NCBI GenBank assembly: GCA_033439295.1 | Contig: JAVTLE010000003.1 | Coordinates: forward strand, 248,001-312,000 | DNA length: 64,000 nt | Source of the DNA: Deuterostichococcus epilithicus | Lineage: Eukaryota; Chlorophyta; Trebouxiophyceae; Prasiolales; Stichococcaceae | Reading direction: 5' to 3' | Shown here: positions 12,235 through 29,621 of the stretch, piece by piece | Layout: every line of letters starts with the position of its first letter | Numbering within the stretch: the stretch's first letter is position 1 | Notes under the pieces: generated by a model | Databases searched by the model: none | Told to the model about the DNA's origin: nothing | The model's input: the letters and a program-made list of their open reading frames with translations, nothing else | Made by a program: the position numbers and the translations under genes

Positions 12235-12619
12235 GTTGAACTTGCCCTTCGCTCAAAAGATGTTCGGTGTGGCTCTTCTCCAACGCCGATTGACAAACGG
12301 CCGTCACTGGACGACTCGCACATGGAACCTAAGTATTTCAGCGCGCTCGATCAAAGTACACTGTGGCTTGGAATGCTGTCTGTTCTTCTGCGTCGGCGCC
12401 CGTTCCGGAACAACGAGATCCAGGCTGCTGGATGCAGATGCATCGAGTTGCATGTCTTGGACCTAGGCGCACGGAGGTTGCTGCGCAAGGCACAATTTGC
12501 AGTTTGCACCGTTGTTCGAGGAAAATCTTCTTCAAATTTGTCACTAGAGCGAGCGCACGACAGGAACGGGCATACATAGCGAATTAGGGCGCACCACTAC
12601 CGCCTGCGCGGCAGTGGGC

Positions 12620-13460
12620 ATGTCAGCCGTGGGCGCTGCTGGGGAGACGGAAGAAGACAGGCTGCGCCGCGAGAACTTGAGCAGGTACGCCTGGAACGTG
12701 ATCGATTGAATGCATCCCTCTGGGCAGTAACCGGTCTCGGCTGCCGGCGCTGCCGATCTTGGTGCACACGTGGTGCCAACGGGTGCATGATTCCATCACA
12801 CTCATACACCATAATCATTTGGGTCAACTCCACCGCAGGAAGCCGCGGGAGTTGGACTACAACAAGCTTGTGCCGCTCGTCTGGATCCCTGTTATTTCGC
12901 TGCGTAAGTACACATGGTGGACTGCGCTCTTGCCCCTGCAAACTGTACGCAGACTGTAGCCCTGAGCCAGATCTACCCACCGATGCATTGCATCGAGCAT
13001 GCAGGTCATCACGGCGATGTGGCCGTCCTGCCGCCAGTGCTTGGCTTGCACCACTGCCAGCAGCTATATGTGTTCGGCGAACAAAATATGACGCTGAATG
13101 GCTGACACATGCGCAGTGCGCCTGGGGCTCCATGGACGTGTCGCACCGCAGACGAGGGACCTCATCTTTGGTGGCTCGGTGCTTGGCGCTCTTGCACACG
13201 CTGGATATGTAATGGGGAAGGACACAAGTGTAAGCAAACTCACTCAGTTTTCTAGCAACCTGCAGCAATGTGACGAAACCTGGAAGCAATCCGAACTTCG
13301 GAAGCAGTGTTGGTGTTTTGGGATCAGCTTTGGATGATGCCACGCTCTATGCATTGAGCCGCAGTCTATCGAGCGCTGCAGCGCCTTCTGGGGAAACCCT
13401 TGAGGGACTGCTGCGCCTTCAACATATACAGATCAGATTGATGGCCTGACTGACATCTCC
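12620..13460 (+). CDS. Unidentified small membrane protein-like gene, partly resolved
   Basis: Family not recognised. Three exons join in phase: 12620-12684 (ATG; MSAVGAAGETEEDRLRREN), 12839-12903 (RELDYNKLVPLVWIPVI) and 13117-13229 (RDLIFGGSVLGALAHAGYVM, a likely membrane segment; ends before gtaagc). A further block at about 13275-13450 (VGVLGSALDDATLYALSRSL, then a stop) reads like coding sequence but I could not find an in-phase acceptor. Another open block ending near 13722 may be a last exon. The gene starts about 385 bp from the divergent helicase start. Confidence 0.4.
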
Positions 13461-13810
13461 TCAATGCAGATGTGAGTTCCGATGGTCGTGGCTGATGCCA
13501 GCTGCGTGCTGTCCGAGGCCGAAAGGAGGTGCTGCCGCCCGCTTTGCGGCTGAAGACGATGGAAGTGAAGGGGAAGACGGCACTCCCTGTTTGCTCACCC
13601 TGTTGAGGTTGAAGTCCACCGCAACGACACGCCTCGCTCTCTGCTGGTGGATTCCGCCGCAGAGACGTCAGAGAGCACCGCTCCAGTCAGGCATCGCGTG
13701 CGGACATTTGATGTTGTAATATAACTGTCTGAGTGTGACCGACAACTTAATCAAAATATCACCGATTGCTGTGCGCGATAGCAGAGACACGGATTCGAAC
13801 TGTAATCGCC

Positions 13811-18646
<4,836 letters not shown>

Positions 18647-19351
18647 CCGCGCTGCCTGTCGTCACGCAAGGCAATGACATTGCGCGAGGCTGGCACAACT
18701 GGGAGGCCGCACCTCACCGCCGCAGCGCTATGGGGAATGCGCCGCTGGGGATGCCTGCCAGCGGTGGACACGGCGCAGCAGTTGCGTGTAAGAGTATTGA
18801 CTTGGCCCACCAATACGCTTGAAAATGAATAGAGTATAGTATGGTGTAATGGCAATGCAGCAAGTGCCGTTGAAGCGAGATATACAAGAATATCAGCATC
18901 CAAGCGGCCATGGACACATGTTAAGGACTTTGACTTCCTCCATTCTCATGTTGCATCGGCCTGGTCGCTTTTTGCTGCAACAGAACGTCAGCTTCACGAA
19001 CATAGCCGTTGAGAGTCAAGACAGCGCAATCTTCTGGAGTGCCACATACTCTCCCACATCCTCTCTCAGACCCACCCACTACCTACCGATCGACGTCAAT
19101 CAAGTGCAGACAACAGATGCAGAAGACGTTTGGCAAGATCAACCAATGATGACACGCCAGCAATTGCGCAGATGAAACAGGATGTGCTCATGTCCGAAGC
19201 AACGACAGCAGGCGGATGATTCTGCAAAATGTATCTTTGTAGTAGTTACCCAGGCCCACCGGTAATACCTGTGCGCAGCGCTGTGCGGCAGGTGGCCGCC
19301 ACAGCACCACAGCGCCCCAGACCTGCACTTCAGCGACCCCCGCTTGCCAGG
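18647..19351. other. Convergent intergenic region, DEG8 / choline kinase
   Basis: The 3' ends of DEG8 (+) and choline kinase (-) face each other here. TGTAA at 18845-18849 could end the DEG8 transcript. I see no other feature; it is less GC-rich than the flanking exons. Confidence 0.5.
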
Positions 19352-22300
19352 TCACGAATTGCCGGCGGCCCTGATGAGCCGCGCATACTCGTCCAGCCGC
19401 TGCTGTGCGTAGGCAACGTAGTCGAAGTCGATCTCGCTGCTCTTTGCCTGCAGGGACAGCATGACAGTCGATTCCATCACCCGAAACGGGTGTCTATTTG
19501 AACAACACTGCTGAACAACCCCAGATATGATATTCAGCGCTGCACACTCTGCCTCCTTGGCATGTGCACCTAGTGTGTGCCTGCCGTCGCCAACGGCGTA
19601 GCAACGTCGGCACCTGAGCAGCTGGAGTTGGCAGGTGCGAGACTTGCCTGGATGAGGCCCCAAAGGCCCCACACGAGGTGTGACACTGGGATGTAGTCTC
19701 GCGCCGCCGCCTACAGCAGCAGGAGAACACGGCAGTTTGTTACAGTGCACTCCAGAGGCCCCTGCTTGCCCCAGGTGCTTGCAACCTGTGACGATATGAG
19801 TCGAGCCCACACAACTCAGCATGAGCGGCAGTGGCTCAACATGCAGATTTGCTCGAGGCTGATTGAAAGCCGACAGCGGCGTGCTTGCAGCGACGACAGC
19901 CGCCTGAGTACGCAGCCCGGTGCGGCACAGCGGCAAAGTGCGATGCAGGCTGCTGCACACGTTCTAGGCCCAGCCAATATTGCATTGCGGAACTATTTAA
20001 TCTATCATTTCTGTGCTCGATCAACAGTGCACCTGCAGCTGCAGCGAGATGGACTCCAGGGCGCCGTGCCCAGTTGTCAGCGCCTTTGCCGCCGCCGCCG
20101 GCAGCGTCTGCGCCGCCTTCACGCCTGCTGACGCCTGCCGTGGCATGCGGGGCGCTTTACATCGGATCGAACGCGCTGCAGACGGCTGTGCGGAGTGCAG
20201 CGCGCAGCACTGATGCATGCTGCCAGCCGAACTGGGCTGTGACCGCCGAGGTTTACATCTGTATCCGGGGCCGCATGCAGTGCGGCAGGCCTTCCAAACA
20301 GCGGTGGTGTCGGGGTACATCCAAGCTGTTCCTGTTATTTCGTGTTGATGGCCCCGCACCTGCGCTGCCGCGACCTTGGCGTCAACGGTGTCCAGCGCGC
20401 CAGGCTTGGCTGCCAGGCTGCCGTGCACGCCCTGCAGCGATGCCACATAGGCGTCCACGAACTCCGCCTGCGCACATGCGGAACAGCTCTTGCAATGGTG
20501 GTAGTCCGACTGGAAGCGGTAGCCTGAAGAGCAGCCGCCGCAGGAGCCGCAGCCGCTGCGGCAACGTTGGACGAGCAGAGCGAACGGATGCAGGGTTCAG
20601 TCAGATGTGGGGCACACCACAGGTTTCCTCAGGCATCAAATTTGAGTTGATAACACAGAGCTCCCAATGTCCCAGGATGCAGCTCGTCCCCAATCTCTTG
20701 CCTGCCGCTCCCGCGATGGCATCTTCGAAAAGTCCAGCACGTGCGGCGTGGCGGTGTCGTAGTCGGCAGCATACTCGCACCTGCGGCACACCGGCGCGGC
20801 AGCGATGAGCTGGAGGCAACCTGACACCGCCTCGCAGGCATCCACGCAGCTGCAACGCAGTTCCCCGCAGGCTACTGGCTCGACTCTGTCGCGTGGTGAA
20901 CAGGAGCCCTATCGGGTGGAGCATCAAGCAGCACCGGTGAATCGGCGCACAACCAGTCCAGGCGCAGGCGCGGTCACAGGGCGCACCAGTGGTTGGCGAT
21001 GTCGTAGGCGACGGCGTTCATGCCCGAGTACTCGTAGTCGATGAGCTTGATAGCGGTGGTGGGCGCGCTCACCCACTCCGCGCTGCTGCTGCGCGGCAGC
21101 AGCGTCTGTGCGGCAACGGAAATCAGGTGAATGACCAAGTGAACGTCAGTCTGGCGGCCGCAACATGTGGGCTTGGTTGATGCTGACGGATTGGACTCGA
21201 CACTGTCTGCCCGTTGCATCGTCCGTATCGTCCCACCCGCCGATGCCACGCTCGCAGCGAGCCCCTGGTGCGCAGTGTGCTTCAGCGACATGCGGCCTGC
21301 GGCGCAGCACTGGCTGCGGGGCACCCATGGGCACCCAGCAAGTGTATTTCCCACACACACGCGCCCCCTGACCAGCGCTGGCGGCTGAGCACCAACGCCG
21401 GAGCCGAAGCTGGCACAGGCTTCACAGCACATGCTCAGTCGGCACCAATGTGGTGATCGCCGCAATGATCGCTGAGTCGCAGGCAGGAAAATCACCCGGC
21501 CCTTGGCGTCCCGGATGTCCGCCTCCTGCAGCGCGGCGGAGGCCGCGCGCCGGGGGCTGTCGACCGGCGAGAAGGGGCCCGGGGAGTGGCCGCGCCGCGG
21601 GGAGCCGCCCTCCAGCGCCGCCTGCCCCAGCGGCTCCCCCTCCTCGTCCTGCGACGCGGGAGCGTCATGGATTATGCACAACTCACAACCAATCGAAGCA
21701 GAAGAACTCACATGATTGTGCAGTGATGGTGCACTGACGTGGCACGCAGCACACGCTCTTGTGGGGATGGACGGTCCAGTCGTGACGCGCGGGCGGGCAG
21801 CAGCTGGGGCGGCAGCCTGTGCTGCTGTCGGAAACAAGGCGGAGCGCAAAGAACTGTATGCAGCCTGCTGACTGGCAACGATGCGTGAGCGGCAATGAGA
21901 CAGAAGCAGCTACGAGATGTGAGCAGCAACCGGCAGCGAGCTGTTTTCCAGGGTGACTTTCGAGGGGATTTGCACCACAGGGAAGGAGATGCCGCCGTCA
22001 ATGCCGCCGCCGTTGCTCAGGCGCGCCAGGCTGCTCGCGTCCAGCATCACGTTGCCGCACTGCAGGTCGTTGTGGCAGAAGGCCAGCCAGTTGGGGTGCT
22101 CGCCTATGAGCCGGGCCTCCAGGGCCTCGATCTGCGGGGGCGGGCCAACCACAATTCTGAGGGTTTAAGGTGGTCTGAGGCAAGGCTGAGCTGCTCCAGC
22201 ACAGGGTCACACAGCAGCTCGCGAGCTGCGTCCGCGACCTGTGAGTCATGCGCCCCTACTCGACCGAGTCCCGCGGCCGACCCCGCATCCGCATGCCCAG

Positions 22301-23773
22301 CTGGACGTGAAGGCCTCTCCCATGCATGGGCGCGCCCCCAGATGGTGCAGACTTCGAAGGGGGTTTGAGCCGGCGAAAGGCAGGCGTGCAGCCTTGTCTG
22401 TACAATGCGGCGCACCTCGGCGGCGGTGCCCTCCAGTCCATACTGATCCAGCCCGCCCGGGCCGTACAGCTCCCCCGCAAAGCGCAGCCACTGTTTCGCA
22501 CGCCGCCACACCTGCGGCACCACGCGACAAGGGCCGTCACCACCGCAGCCCGCCGCCTGATGCCCTCGTCGTCAGCGTGTCCGGCAGCGCCGCCCCCCCG
22601 CATTCACCCTGCCGGGCCCCAAAGCCCGGCCTTGCAGATTTCAGAGAGCCAAGATGCCGCTTCGCTGCACGTGCGGCTCGGTGGCCTCCCCAAGGGCGGC
22701 AGGTGCAGCATCGACAGGTAGTGGAAACACGCCATGGCCGCGTTTGCTTGTGTGCCCAGGTCCCGAATTCAGGCTGACGTTTGCAGCCACGAGTCGCATC
22801 TGCACCTGCGGCTCGGTGGCCTCTGAGGGCGGCAGGTGCAGCAGGGACTGGTAGTGGAAGGAGGCCATGGCGGCCGCCAGCGCGCGGGCGACGTCCGGCT
22901 CCGCCATCTGCTCCGCGCTGAGGCAGTTGCACGCCACGTAAAATTCCTCGATGCGCCCGTTGCCAAAGGACACCTGCATGTGGTCAGGGACCCGTACTGG
23001 ACCTCCAAGGAGGATGAAGGAATCTTGTCGAAAGCAACATGTCGTGTTCCAATGTTCGATTTGCCTTCCTTCTAGCGACATGCTGTGCCCGGCGCTCGAG
23101 CTCATCAGCGGGTCCTCACCAGGAGCTTGGGGCCCATGCCAGCGCGCGCGACCGTGCGGAAGATCATCTGCTCGTAGTCGCGACTGAACAGGTCGTCCGG
23201 AATGTTGCCGAAGACCCGCGCCAGCGCGAACAGTTTCTGCACACCCCGAAGTGCATTGCATGCTGGATTTCAGCCGGCCGCCGGAAGCGCAGCTATTCAA
23301 GCGCTGACACAGTCGCCGGATGCTCATCGACCATGACGAGCGGCTGCGTCGGGCCTCTCTGAGTCGGTCGCACCGGTGTCATGTACCTCAGGGCACAAGC
23401 GCCCCATGCAATGCAGACAGTGCCGCCACCTCACATGACCCACCTCAGGGCCGCGCTGGTAGCGGCAACGGTATATAAGGTTTGTCATGGCGCCCGAGAG
23501 CTGCGAGACTTTCAGGTCCGACTCCGTCGCCTGCGTGCGCGCATGAAGCCATTCAACACAGTGCCTGTTCACAGCCTGTGCGCATGCACAAAGGTGCTGC
23601 CAGCACTTCGGGGTGCCACGAGCGAGGCTGGGAGCTTCAATCGCTGCGCAGACATGACTCACCTCCTCCCAGCCGCGGACCTTCACCAGCATGGGCATCA
23701 GCGCCGGCAGCGGTTCCTTGAGCAGCACCGGCACATCCACCTCCTCATCCGTCTGGGTCTCCGTGACCGCCAT
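19352..23773 (-). CDS. Choline/ethanolamine kinase
   Basis: Phosphorylates choline (or ethanolamine) with ATP, the first step of the CDP-choline route to phosphatidylcholine; cytosolic. Twelve exons, 450 aa: 23773-23663, 23530-23444, 23236-23120, 22973-22806, 22511-22416, 22131-21976, 21648-21496, 21105-20987, 20780-20702, 20467-20360, 19710-19648, 19447-19352. Motifs: LSGAMTNLIYRC near the N-terminus, ARVFG, then the Brenner phosphotransferase motif FCHNDLQCGN (catalytic Asp215) and LIDYEYSGMN (Asp319), NHWCEYAADYD, and SHLVWGLWGLIQ followed by SSEIDFDYVAYAQQR near the end, all as in choline kinases. Exon 7 inserts 51 residues rich in Ser/Pro/Arg between the two catalytic motifs. Introns after exons 9 and 11 use GC donors. 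Whether it prefers choline or ethanolamine cannot be told by eye. Confidence 0.93.
22662..22732 (-). repeat. Intronic copy of choline kinase exon 4 3' edge
   Basis: Copy of the exon end 135 bp downstream in the transcript. It keeps GAGGCCACCGAGCCGCA and CTGCACCTGCCGCCC. The donor CAG|GTGCAG has become CACGTGCAG. Confidence 0.85.
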
Positions 23774-24275
23774 GCAGGCAGCAGACTGGGATGGTCAGCT
23801 GAGGGCGGCGCTGCGCAACTGCTGCAGCGGCCTCAGGGACCTGGCACTGGCGCAGGTCGCTCGACGCAGGGCAGGGAGGAAAACGCGGCGCAGTTAGCGG
23901 CCACCCTGCCAGCACCTGCTGCGTGCTACCCACTACTCAACGGATCTCGGCTGGAGGCCAGCAGCGAGCGCGAATAGGGTGATCGAGCGTGTGCGATGCG
24001 CACTGGGTACGACACACTCGACGAAGGGGCAGCCGCTGCAGGAGCGTGAGCCGACAACCTGGCGAGTTGACTTCACTGTGTGGTGCGGTCGATATTTGAA
24101 CTGTTACAGCAGCTGGCTGCCAAGCACATACAGTCACGCAGCTATGTTGTCCAGTCAGCACCACCTCAGCATCCACTTCCTAGGTTTCGACCGTTTGTCT
24201 GCGCCAGCCTGCCGGAATCACCAAGTCACCATCCCCTGCCGGAACAGCCCCGCCGGCGGATTGATCCGGTGCATC

Positions 24276-26247
24276 CTACGCCACGCCGCCGCCGGTTATG
24301 ACGACCGCTTTGAGGGGCCGGCCCCACTTAGCGCGCGCCTTTGCCGCGCGCTCATCGCCCAAAAATGATGCCACCGCATTCATCTGGCGTGCCTTCTCGT
24401 TGGGAGAAAACGTCGGCACCTGCGCGAGCGAGCACAGGAATGCGGCGTCATCACGAGCCGCAAGAGCCCGCGGCGGAGATCTAGAGAAGGTCAAAGCAAC
24501 GGCAAGGCAGGATGAACACATAAAGATACACACCGCAGAGATGGATCCGACAGTGCCGAGGCCTTCCACGACGCGACCGAACACCACATTCTCCCCATCG
24601 AGCGTCGGCACCGGACCTGCTTAGGACGCTATCACATCGTCAAAATCACGGCTGCAACAATGTGCATGCGCTGGCAATCAAGTCATGCAAAATATGGCGG
24701 GCATCAGATCGGTATCTGACCTCTCGGAGCATTTGTGCCAACATATAAACCGGTGAGGCTGCAAGCGGATCGGCCATCCAGGAAATAGACTAGGGAAACG
24801 ACTCAAGGAAGTGGACCTGGCCCAGTCGTAATCAGGAATTGCATGTTGCGGTACTCCCGTGCCTGCTTGATGTCCGGGTAGTCGTCGTTTTGCGACAGCA
24901 TCAGCGACACCGTGCCTGCGGCAGCACAATAAACAGCTGCGTTCCTCCTCCTCTGCGAAAGCATCAGCGCCACTGCGCATGTGGCGGCAACGAGCTCAAA
25001 TTGCTCCGTGTTCTGCAAAGGTGTCATCGACACTGTTTCTGCTGGCACCTGAGCAACACTTGTCTAGATGCCCGCACCCTGTGCTCACATGTCGACACCG
25101 GCCGCAACTGAACCTGTTCTGTATGATCTAGCCTGGCTTCCGCGACTGTTCCGCGCATGTGCGACAGGATGACGAAGCATCCAACATGTTGATGGAAATC
25201 AGCAGCTGCGCTTCTGGGACAAAGCACCCAATTAGCGCTGCTTTTGCAGCCTGCAGATCCCACCTGGGCGCATGTGCTGCAGCCGGTAGGAGGCGCCCGA
25301 CAGCAGCTCAGGGTTCGGCGCCTGGGAGTCCTTGGGCACGAAAACCTCTCCCTGCCGTTTGGAGCCCTGCCGCCCCGCCTGCAGGGTTCAGAATGGTGCG
25401 CGCCTGCAGTGTAACCTGCAGGCCCCTAGAGCTTGAGCATGAACGAACACCTGCTGCGGGCACCAGCAATTCACAGTCAGCAGGGCGATTGTACAGTAGC
25501 GGAATGTCCACATCGGTTCGAAGTGGTGCCAAACTCACCTGGACGAATGCGCCCGGCAGCACCTTGTGGAAGATGGTGCCCGTGAACAGCCCCTGCTCCA
25601 CTGCCCGCTTGAAGTTGGCTGTCGTGATCGGCAGATGCTTGCCGTACAGGCCTGCGCGGAACGGATCTGGTGTCACTCTTTGACACGGCAATGCATGGTG
25701 AGCGGAACTCAAGTCGAGGACGACTATCAGGCGGATCCAGTAGCTCGGAAATTATGGAAGATTGCTGTGCAGGCTCAGCCAGCAGAATCCATCAGCTCAT
25801 GGCTCACCAATAACTATCCTGCCAAGCGACTGGGGGTCGGTGCAGAGCGCCGTTTTGCTGCCGACAGTGCGATTCCTGTTCAACATCTCCGGACACAGGC
25901 CTGCAAAGCGGCGAGGTAACATGGGCGTCAAGACTCCAAGCGTCCCAGAACTGATGCCGCCACGCTCGAACAGTGCACGGCTGGTCATTCAGGAGATGGG
26001 GCTTTGAGTGCACGACAGCGGCACCTATGTCAAGGTAGACTCTGTCTGTAATGGTCGTGTCGACTTCCTGCCGCTGCTCCGCAGCCTGCTGTGGCTGTTC
26101 ATCTGTGAAGGCACACGCTGACGGCGGTGCAAGCGCCACTGCCGCCGCCGCCAGCGCCAGGAGACTGGACCGCCGAGACGCCGAGCCTGAGGCGGGCGCA
26201 GCTGCTGGCTGGCTGCTGGCGTCCCTGCAGCATATCGGGGCATCGGA
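24276..26247 (-). CDS. CYP28: Cyclophilin, CYP28-like, thylakoid lumen
   Basis: Divergent cyclophilin-type peptidyl-prolyl isomerase domain, predicted in the thylakoid lumen. Exons: about 26247-26025, 25900-25808, 25651-25539, 25378-25264, 24915-24817, 24616-24534, 24419-24276, all joins in phase. The first listed exon has a twin-arginine lumen signal (SRRSSLLALAAAAVALA) ending near PPSACAF. Then TTITDRVYLDIG, ALCTDPQSLGR, LYGKHLPITTANF, TIFHKVLPG, GRQGSKRQGE, LMLSQNDDYPD, FLITTGPGP, ENVVFGRVVEGL and a C-terminal GDERAAKARAKWGRPL, which is the arrangement of Arabidopsis CYP28. The canonical catalytic Arg of FHRV is absent (FHKV here), so enzymatic activity is doubtful. The 5' exon with the start codon and transit peptide was not found; the frame is closed by a stop just before 26247, where an AG acceptor fits. 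Confidence 0.88.
24955..25050 (-). repeat. Two intronic copies of CYP28 exon 5 5' edge
   Basis: Short copies of the acceptor region and first codons of exon 24915-24817. The real edge reads GTVSLMLSQ; the copies read AVALMLSQ and TVSMTPLQ. Spacing is about 62 and 61 bp, the shortest in the window. Confidence 0.75.
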
Positions 26248-26978
26248 CTAGCACGCATTGGAGATCTGGATGACGGCTGTGCGGTGACGAGGCCTATGCA
26301 TGCCGGCCTCCACTTTCATGCTAAAATACTTTAGATTGGTTGGGTCTAATGATGCACGGAAAATAGAATGCAACTGCGTGCCTTTCATGGCCGTCTGCTG
26401 CTTGGCAGCAACTTTGCGCGGTGCGGCAAGGCGCTCGCTGCCGGCAAGTCGATGCTGCTGCTGCTGTGAAAGGCTGCCTCGAGCGGTGCAGCGACGATGG
26501 TTCCAATACGCTGTGGCATCGAAGGCTGCCTATCTGAACGTTGATGCTTGCGACGCCCATCACGTCGTGGCCAGCTTCCCCAAACAGCTACAAAATTTTG
26601 GTTGAGTAAAAAGCAGCGCGAGCTCGCGGCCTCCGGCGCAATTTCGCCAGACACACCTCTACTTCGCACTGTACCGTCCACGTCCACCACAAACATAAGA
26701 ACGCCCAAGATGCGGTGCTGCACCTGCAGGATATCAAGCCAATGGCCTCTGGCTCTTGTTACGCCCCCTGATCGGAATTCTCCTGTGCTGCTGCATCGCC
26801 AGTTTATGCGTTTGCAATCATCTGCTGAGCGTCTGTCATTACGAACCCCACCAGCCTTGTGTGGCACTTTCCATATCAATCCGACACCAACTTCCGACAT
26901 CAAGTCGCACGAGTTCATCGTCGTTGGCGCAACCTTGTTTAGCTGAGAAGCCTCTCAGGAGGCTATACAACCAATAAC
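26248..26978. other. Divergent promoter region, CYP28 / methyltransferase
   Basis: Lies between the minus-strand cyclophilin and plus-strand methyltransferase. It must hold the missing first exon of the cyclophilin gene and both promoters. No TATA-like or other element could be assigned with confidence. Confidence 0.4.
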
Positions 26979-28993
26979 ATGGCTGACGAGGGCAATGATA
27001 CAAAGGCCCACCTCTTCAACAGCAACTCGCAAGCGGATGCGTACAAGAAATATAGGCCTCGATATCCGAAGGAGCTTTTCGAAGCCATATACGATTACGC
27101 TGGTTCTACAGCGGCGACAGATACGGCGCTGGATATTGCCACAGGTCGGTGCATGTGCACCCTGTCGCAGCGCACCGGCACGCTTCCCACACGCACTGCC
27201 TGCGCCAGGCGGCGTAATTGGCGAATCTTGCAGCGAACTTTGTATGCGGCTTATCTTCCGGTCTGCAGATCACAGAGAAACCACTTATCAACATGGTCCA
27301 CCCAGCCCGTCCAGTCGGTACGTTTGCTGCAAGAGTCGCCTGTGTTGAGCAGGCAGCGGCCAGGCGGCGACGGAGCTGGCCAATCGCTACAGCCGCGTCA
27401 TCGCGCAGGACGCCTCGGAGGCGCAGCTGGCGGAGGCGGACAGGCTCAATCCCCGGGTGCAGTACCAGCAGGCACGTGCAGAGGCCACAGGGCTGCCTGA
27501 TGCCAGCGTGGACCTGGTCACTGTGGCGCAGGCGCTGCACTGGTGAGCCTAGCATGAGCACTACAGCCGCCGGTGATTTGTTTGCAATCCAGTCGGTTGT
27601 GGCGTGGAGTTTCGTTGTGTTTGAAACGCACTTGAACCCGCATCTGATTTGTTGTGAAGGTGCATGCATGTAGCCAGGTGCATGCATGAAGCCAACCCAT
27701 ACCCGGATGCCCTGATGCGCCTGGGCAGCCAGTATCCTCATGCAATTTTCTTGCTCTGTTTACAGGTTCGACCTGCCCAAGTTCTACGCGGAGGCGCATC
27801 GAGTGCTTCGTCCTGGCGGGACTCTGGCTGCGTGGGGCTACGATCTGTGCCGGCTGAACGACGAAGATGCGGACCCGTGAGTCGCACTGTCGTCACAGGC
27901 ATGCACTGGTGCTTGGCATTAGCACCTGGTTGCGTGACCGCCTCAACATCTTCTTGCGTGCAATTGCTGCGGTCGTGTGTGATTGCCTGCTGACCACGCA
28001 AGCCGCACTCGCAGGGTGCTTCGGAAACTATATGAAGACACTCTCGGCCCCTACTGGGATGAGAGGCGGCGCCTCATAGAGAGCCAATATGAAGGTGACG
28101 GCTGAAGCCATACTGCTGTCAGCATGTCACAGAAAGGCAACCCTGTTTTGCCGCATTGCCTGCGCAGCGTGTGGTTGTCGTTGCCCTTTCACGTCCATCC
28201 TCCCCTGGCCGCATGCATGCCGCGACAAAGGCGGCAGTTGTCCAGCCTATGAGGTGCGCCACTGCCGCGCAGGCATGGAGCCGATGGCGACCGGCCTGTT
28301 TGAGGACGTGCGGCGGTGGTCGATTGACGCCAAGCACCCCATGACCGTCGGCCACTTGCTGGTGCGCGATGTCGTTGGCACTCAAGGGACGTGAGGGACG
28401 TGATGCAGGGCAGGTTCCGATTTCCTGTTTCACCCTCCTCCTGAAGCGCCATGCCCGCAAGCTGCAGCGTGGACGGTGTTGCGCGATTGGCGTTAGCGAA
28501 ATTACATGTTAACTCATCAGGGTCGCGCCAAATCTTCCTTGGCTTGCTCGCAGGGCGTCGTCTCCTCATGGTCATCGTACAACACATACCGTAAGCAAAA
28601 CCCGAACAAGCCGGACCCGCTCATGGTGTTTCATGGTGAGTTCGGCTGAGCACATCCTTGCGAGCCCTCGGCATTCCTCATGGAGCTCAGTCGCTGAGGG
28701 CGCCCACATGCATAGACAGCATTCGGTCCGTTCTGTCGACGAACCTGCTGGCACATGCATGCTCTTTCCATCATTGCAGGCGAGCTTAAGGATGCGCTCG
28801 AGTGGGAGGGGTCGGTCGGGCACACATTTGGGCTAGAAGATGCTGTCTACCCGGTAATGCAGCTTCAAGAAAAGTGTTTCATGCGTGTCTTTGCGCAGAC
28901 ATGTCAGATCATCAGGTGGCCATCATCACTTTATTACTGGTCGCCACCCCCCTGCAGGTGTTCATGATCCTGGCGAGGAAAGCGCCTCAATGA
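26979..28993 (+). CDS. SAM-dependent methyltransferase, class I
   Basis: Putative S-adenosylmethionine-dependent methyltransferase of the widespread eukaryotic family that opens with YRPxYPxxLF; substrate unknown, probably cytosolic. Eight exons, 275 aa: 26979-27144, 27353-27542, 27766-27876, 28015-28094, 28273-28361, 28554-28635, 28780-28853, 28958-28993. Seen: YKKYRPRYPKELFEAI at the N-terminus, motif I LDIATGSGQAA across the first intron, DASEAQL (motif II region), LPDASVDLVTVAQALHW (motif III/IV), FYAEAHRVLRPGGTLAAWGY (post-motif), then LGPYWDERRRLIESQYE and SWSSYNTYRKQ as in this family. ATG at 26979 is the first in frame. The last exon codes only 11 residues. Family call firm; function not assignable. 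Confidence 0.9.
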
Positions 28994-29066
28994 TGAATGC
29001 GCTAAGACATCCGGCGACGACGCCACCGCCCCGCAGCGCTTTTGCACGTTCATGCATGAGGACGGA

Positions 29067-29071
29067 TGTAA
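29067..29071 (+). terminator. TGTAA polyadenylation signal of methyltransferase gene
   Basis: TGTAA 74 bases after the stop codon, same orientation. A second TGTAA at 29126-29130 is an alternative. Confidence 0.4.
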
Positions 29072-29131
29072 TACTTCCATTCGCCACCTCAGCGGACCAG
29101 TGCAGTTCTATGCATAGCAGCTGAATGTAAT

Positions 29132-29621
29132 TTCGACGCTGAACATTTGAACGGACATCTGGAAAGGAATTGCGTGACCGGAACCGATTGAAATTCCAAA
29201 GGGGACAATGACAGGCAGCGCAGCGTCAGCAATTCAGCAAATCAATTTCTTGTTGCCTCGTTTTGGCATGTACAAGGACGCCTCCAGGCTAGCAGTTCCT
29301 TGAAGCACGCTGTGTCTTGTAGGATTGGCCCCTTCGGCAGACCGCGAAGTGACTCGCAACTGGAGCCTCGCAACGCGTCCGGAGACGTCTTGGAGTCGCA
29401 TTCTCATTCGAGCGGGCAGTAAGGACGGCGGGGTCTGCAAGTAGCATTGTGTATTTGGCAACGGACGCCTGTAAATGCGAATAGGGCATTGATCCCAGTT
29501 GTGAAAGTCCCGAGGATTTGGGCATCAAGCCTCGTCAGGAAATGGATAGGCGAGCACGCCGTTAACGCTGCAGGATGTGAGACAGAACTGGTCTTGCATC
29601 AAGCTTGTTATGTAGGTCGTG
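29132..29621. other. Intergenic region, methyltransferase to HNH-like gene
   Basis: Same-strand intergenic space holding the promoter of the next gene. Nothing else recognised. Confidence 0.4.
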
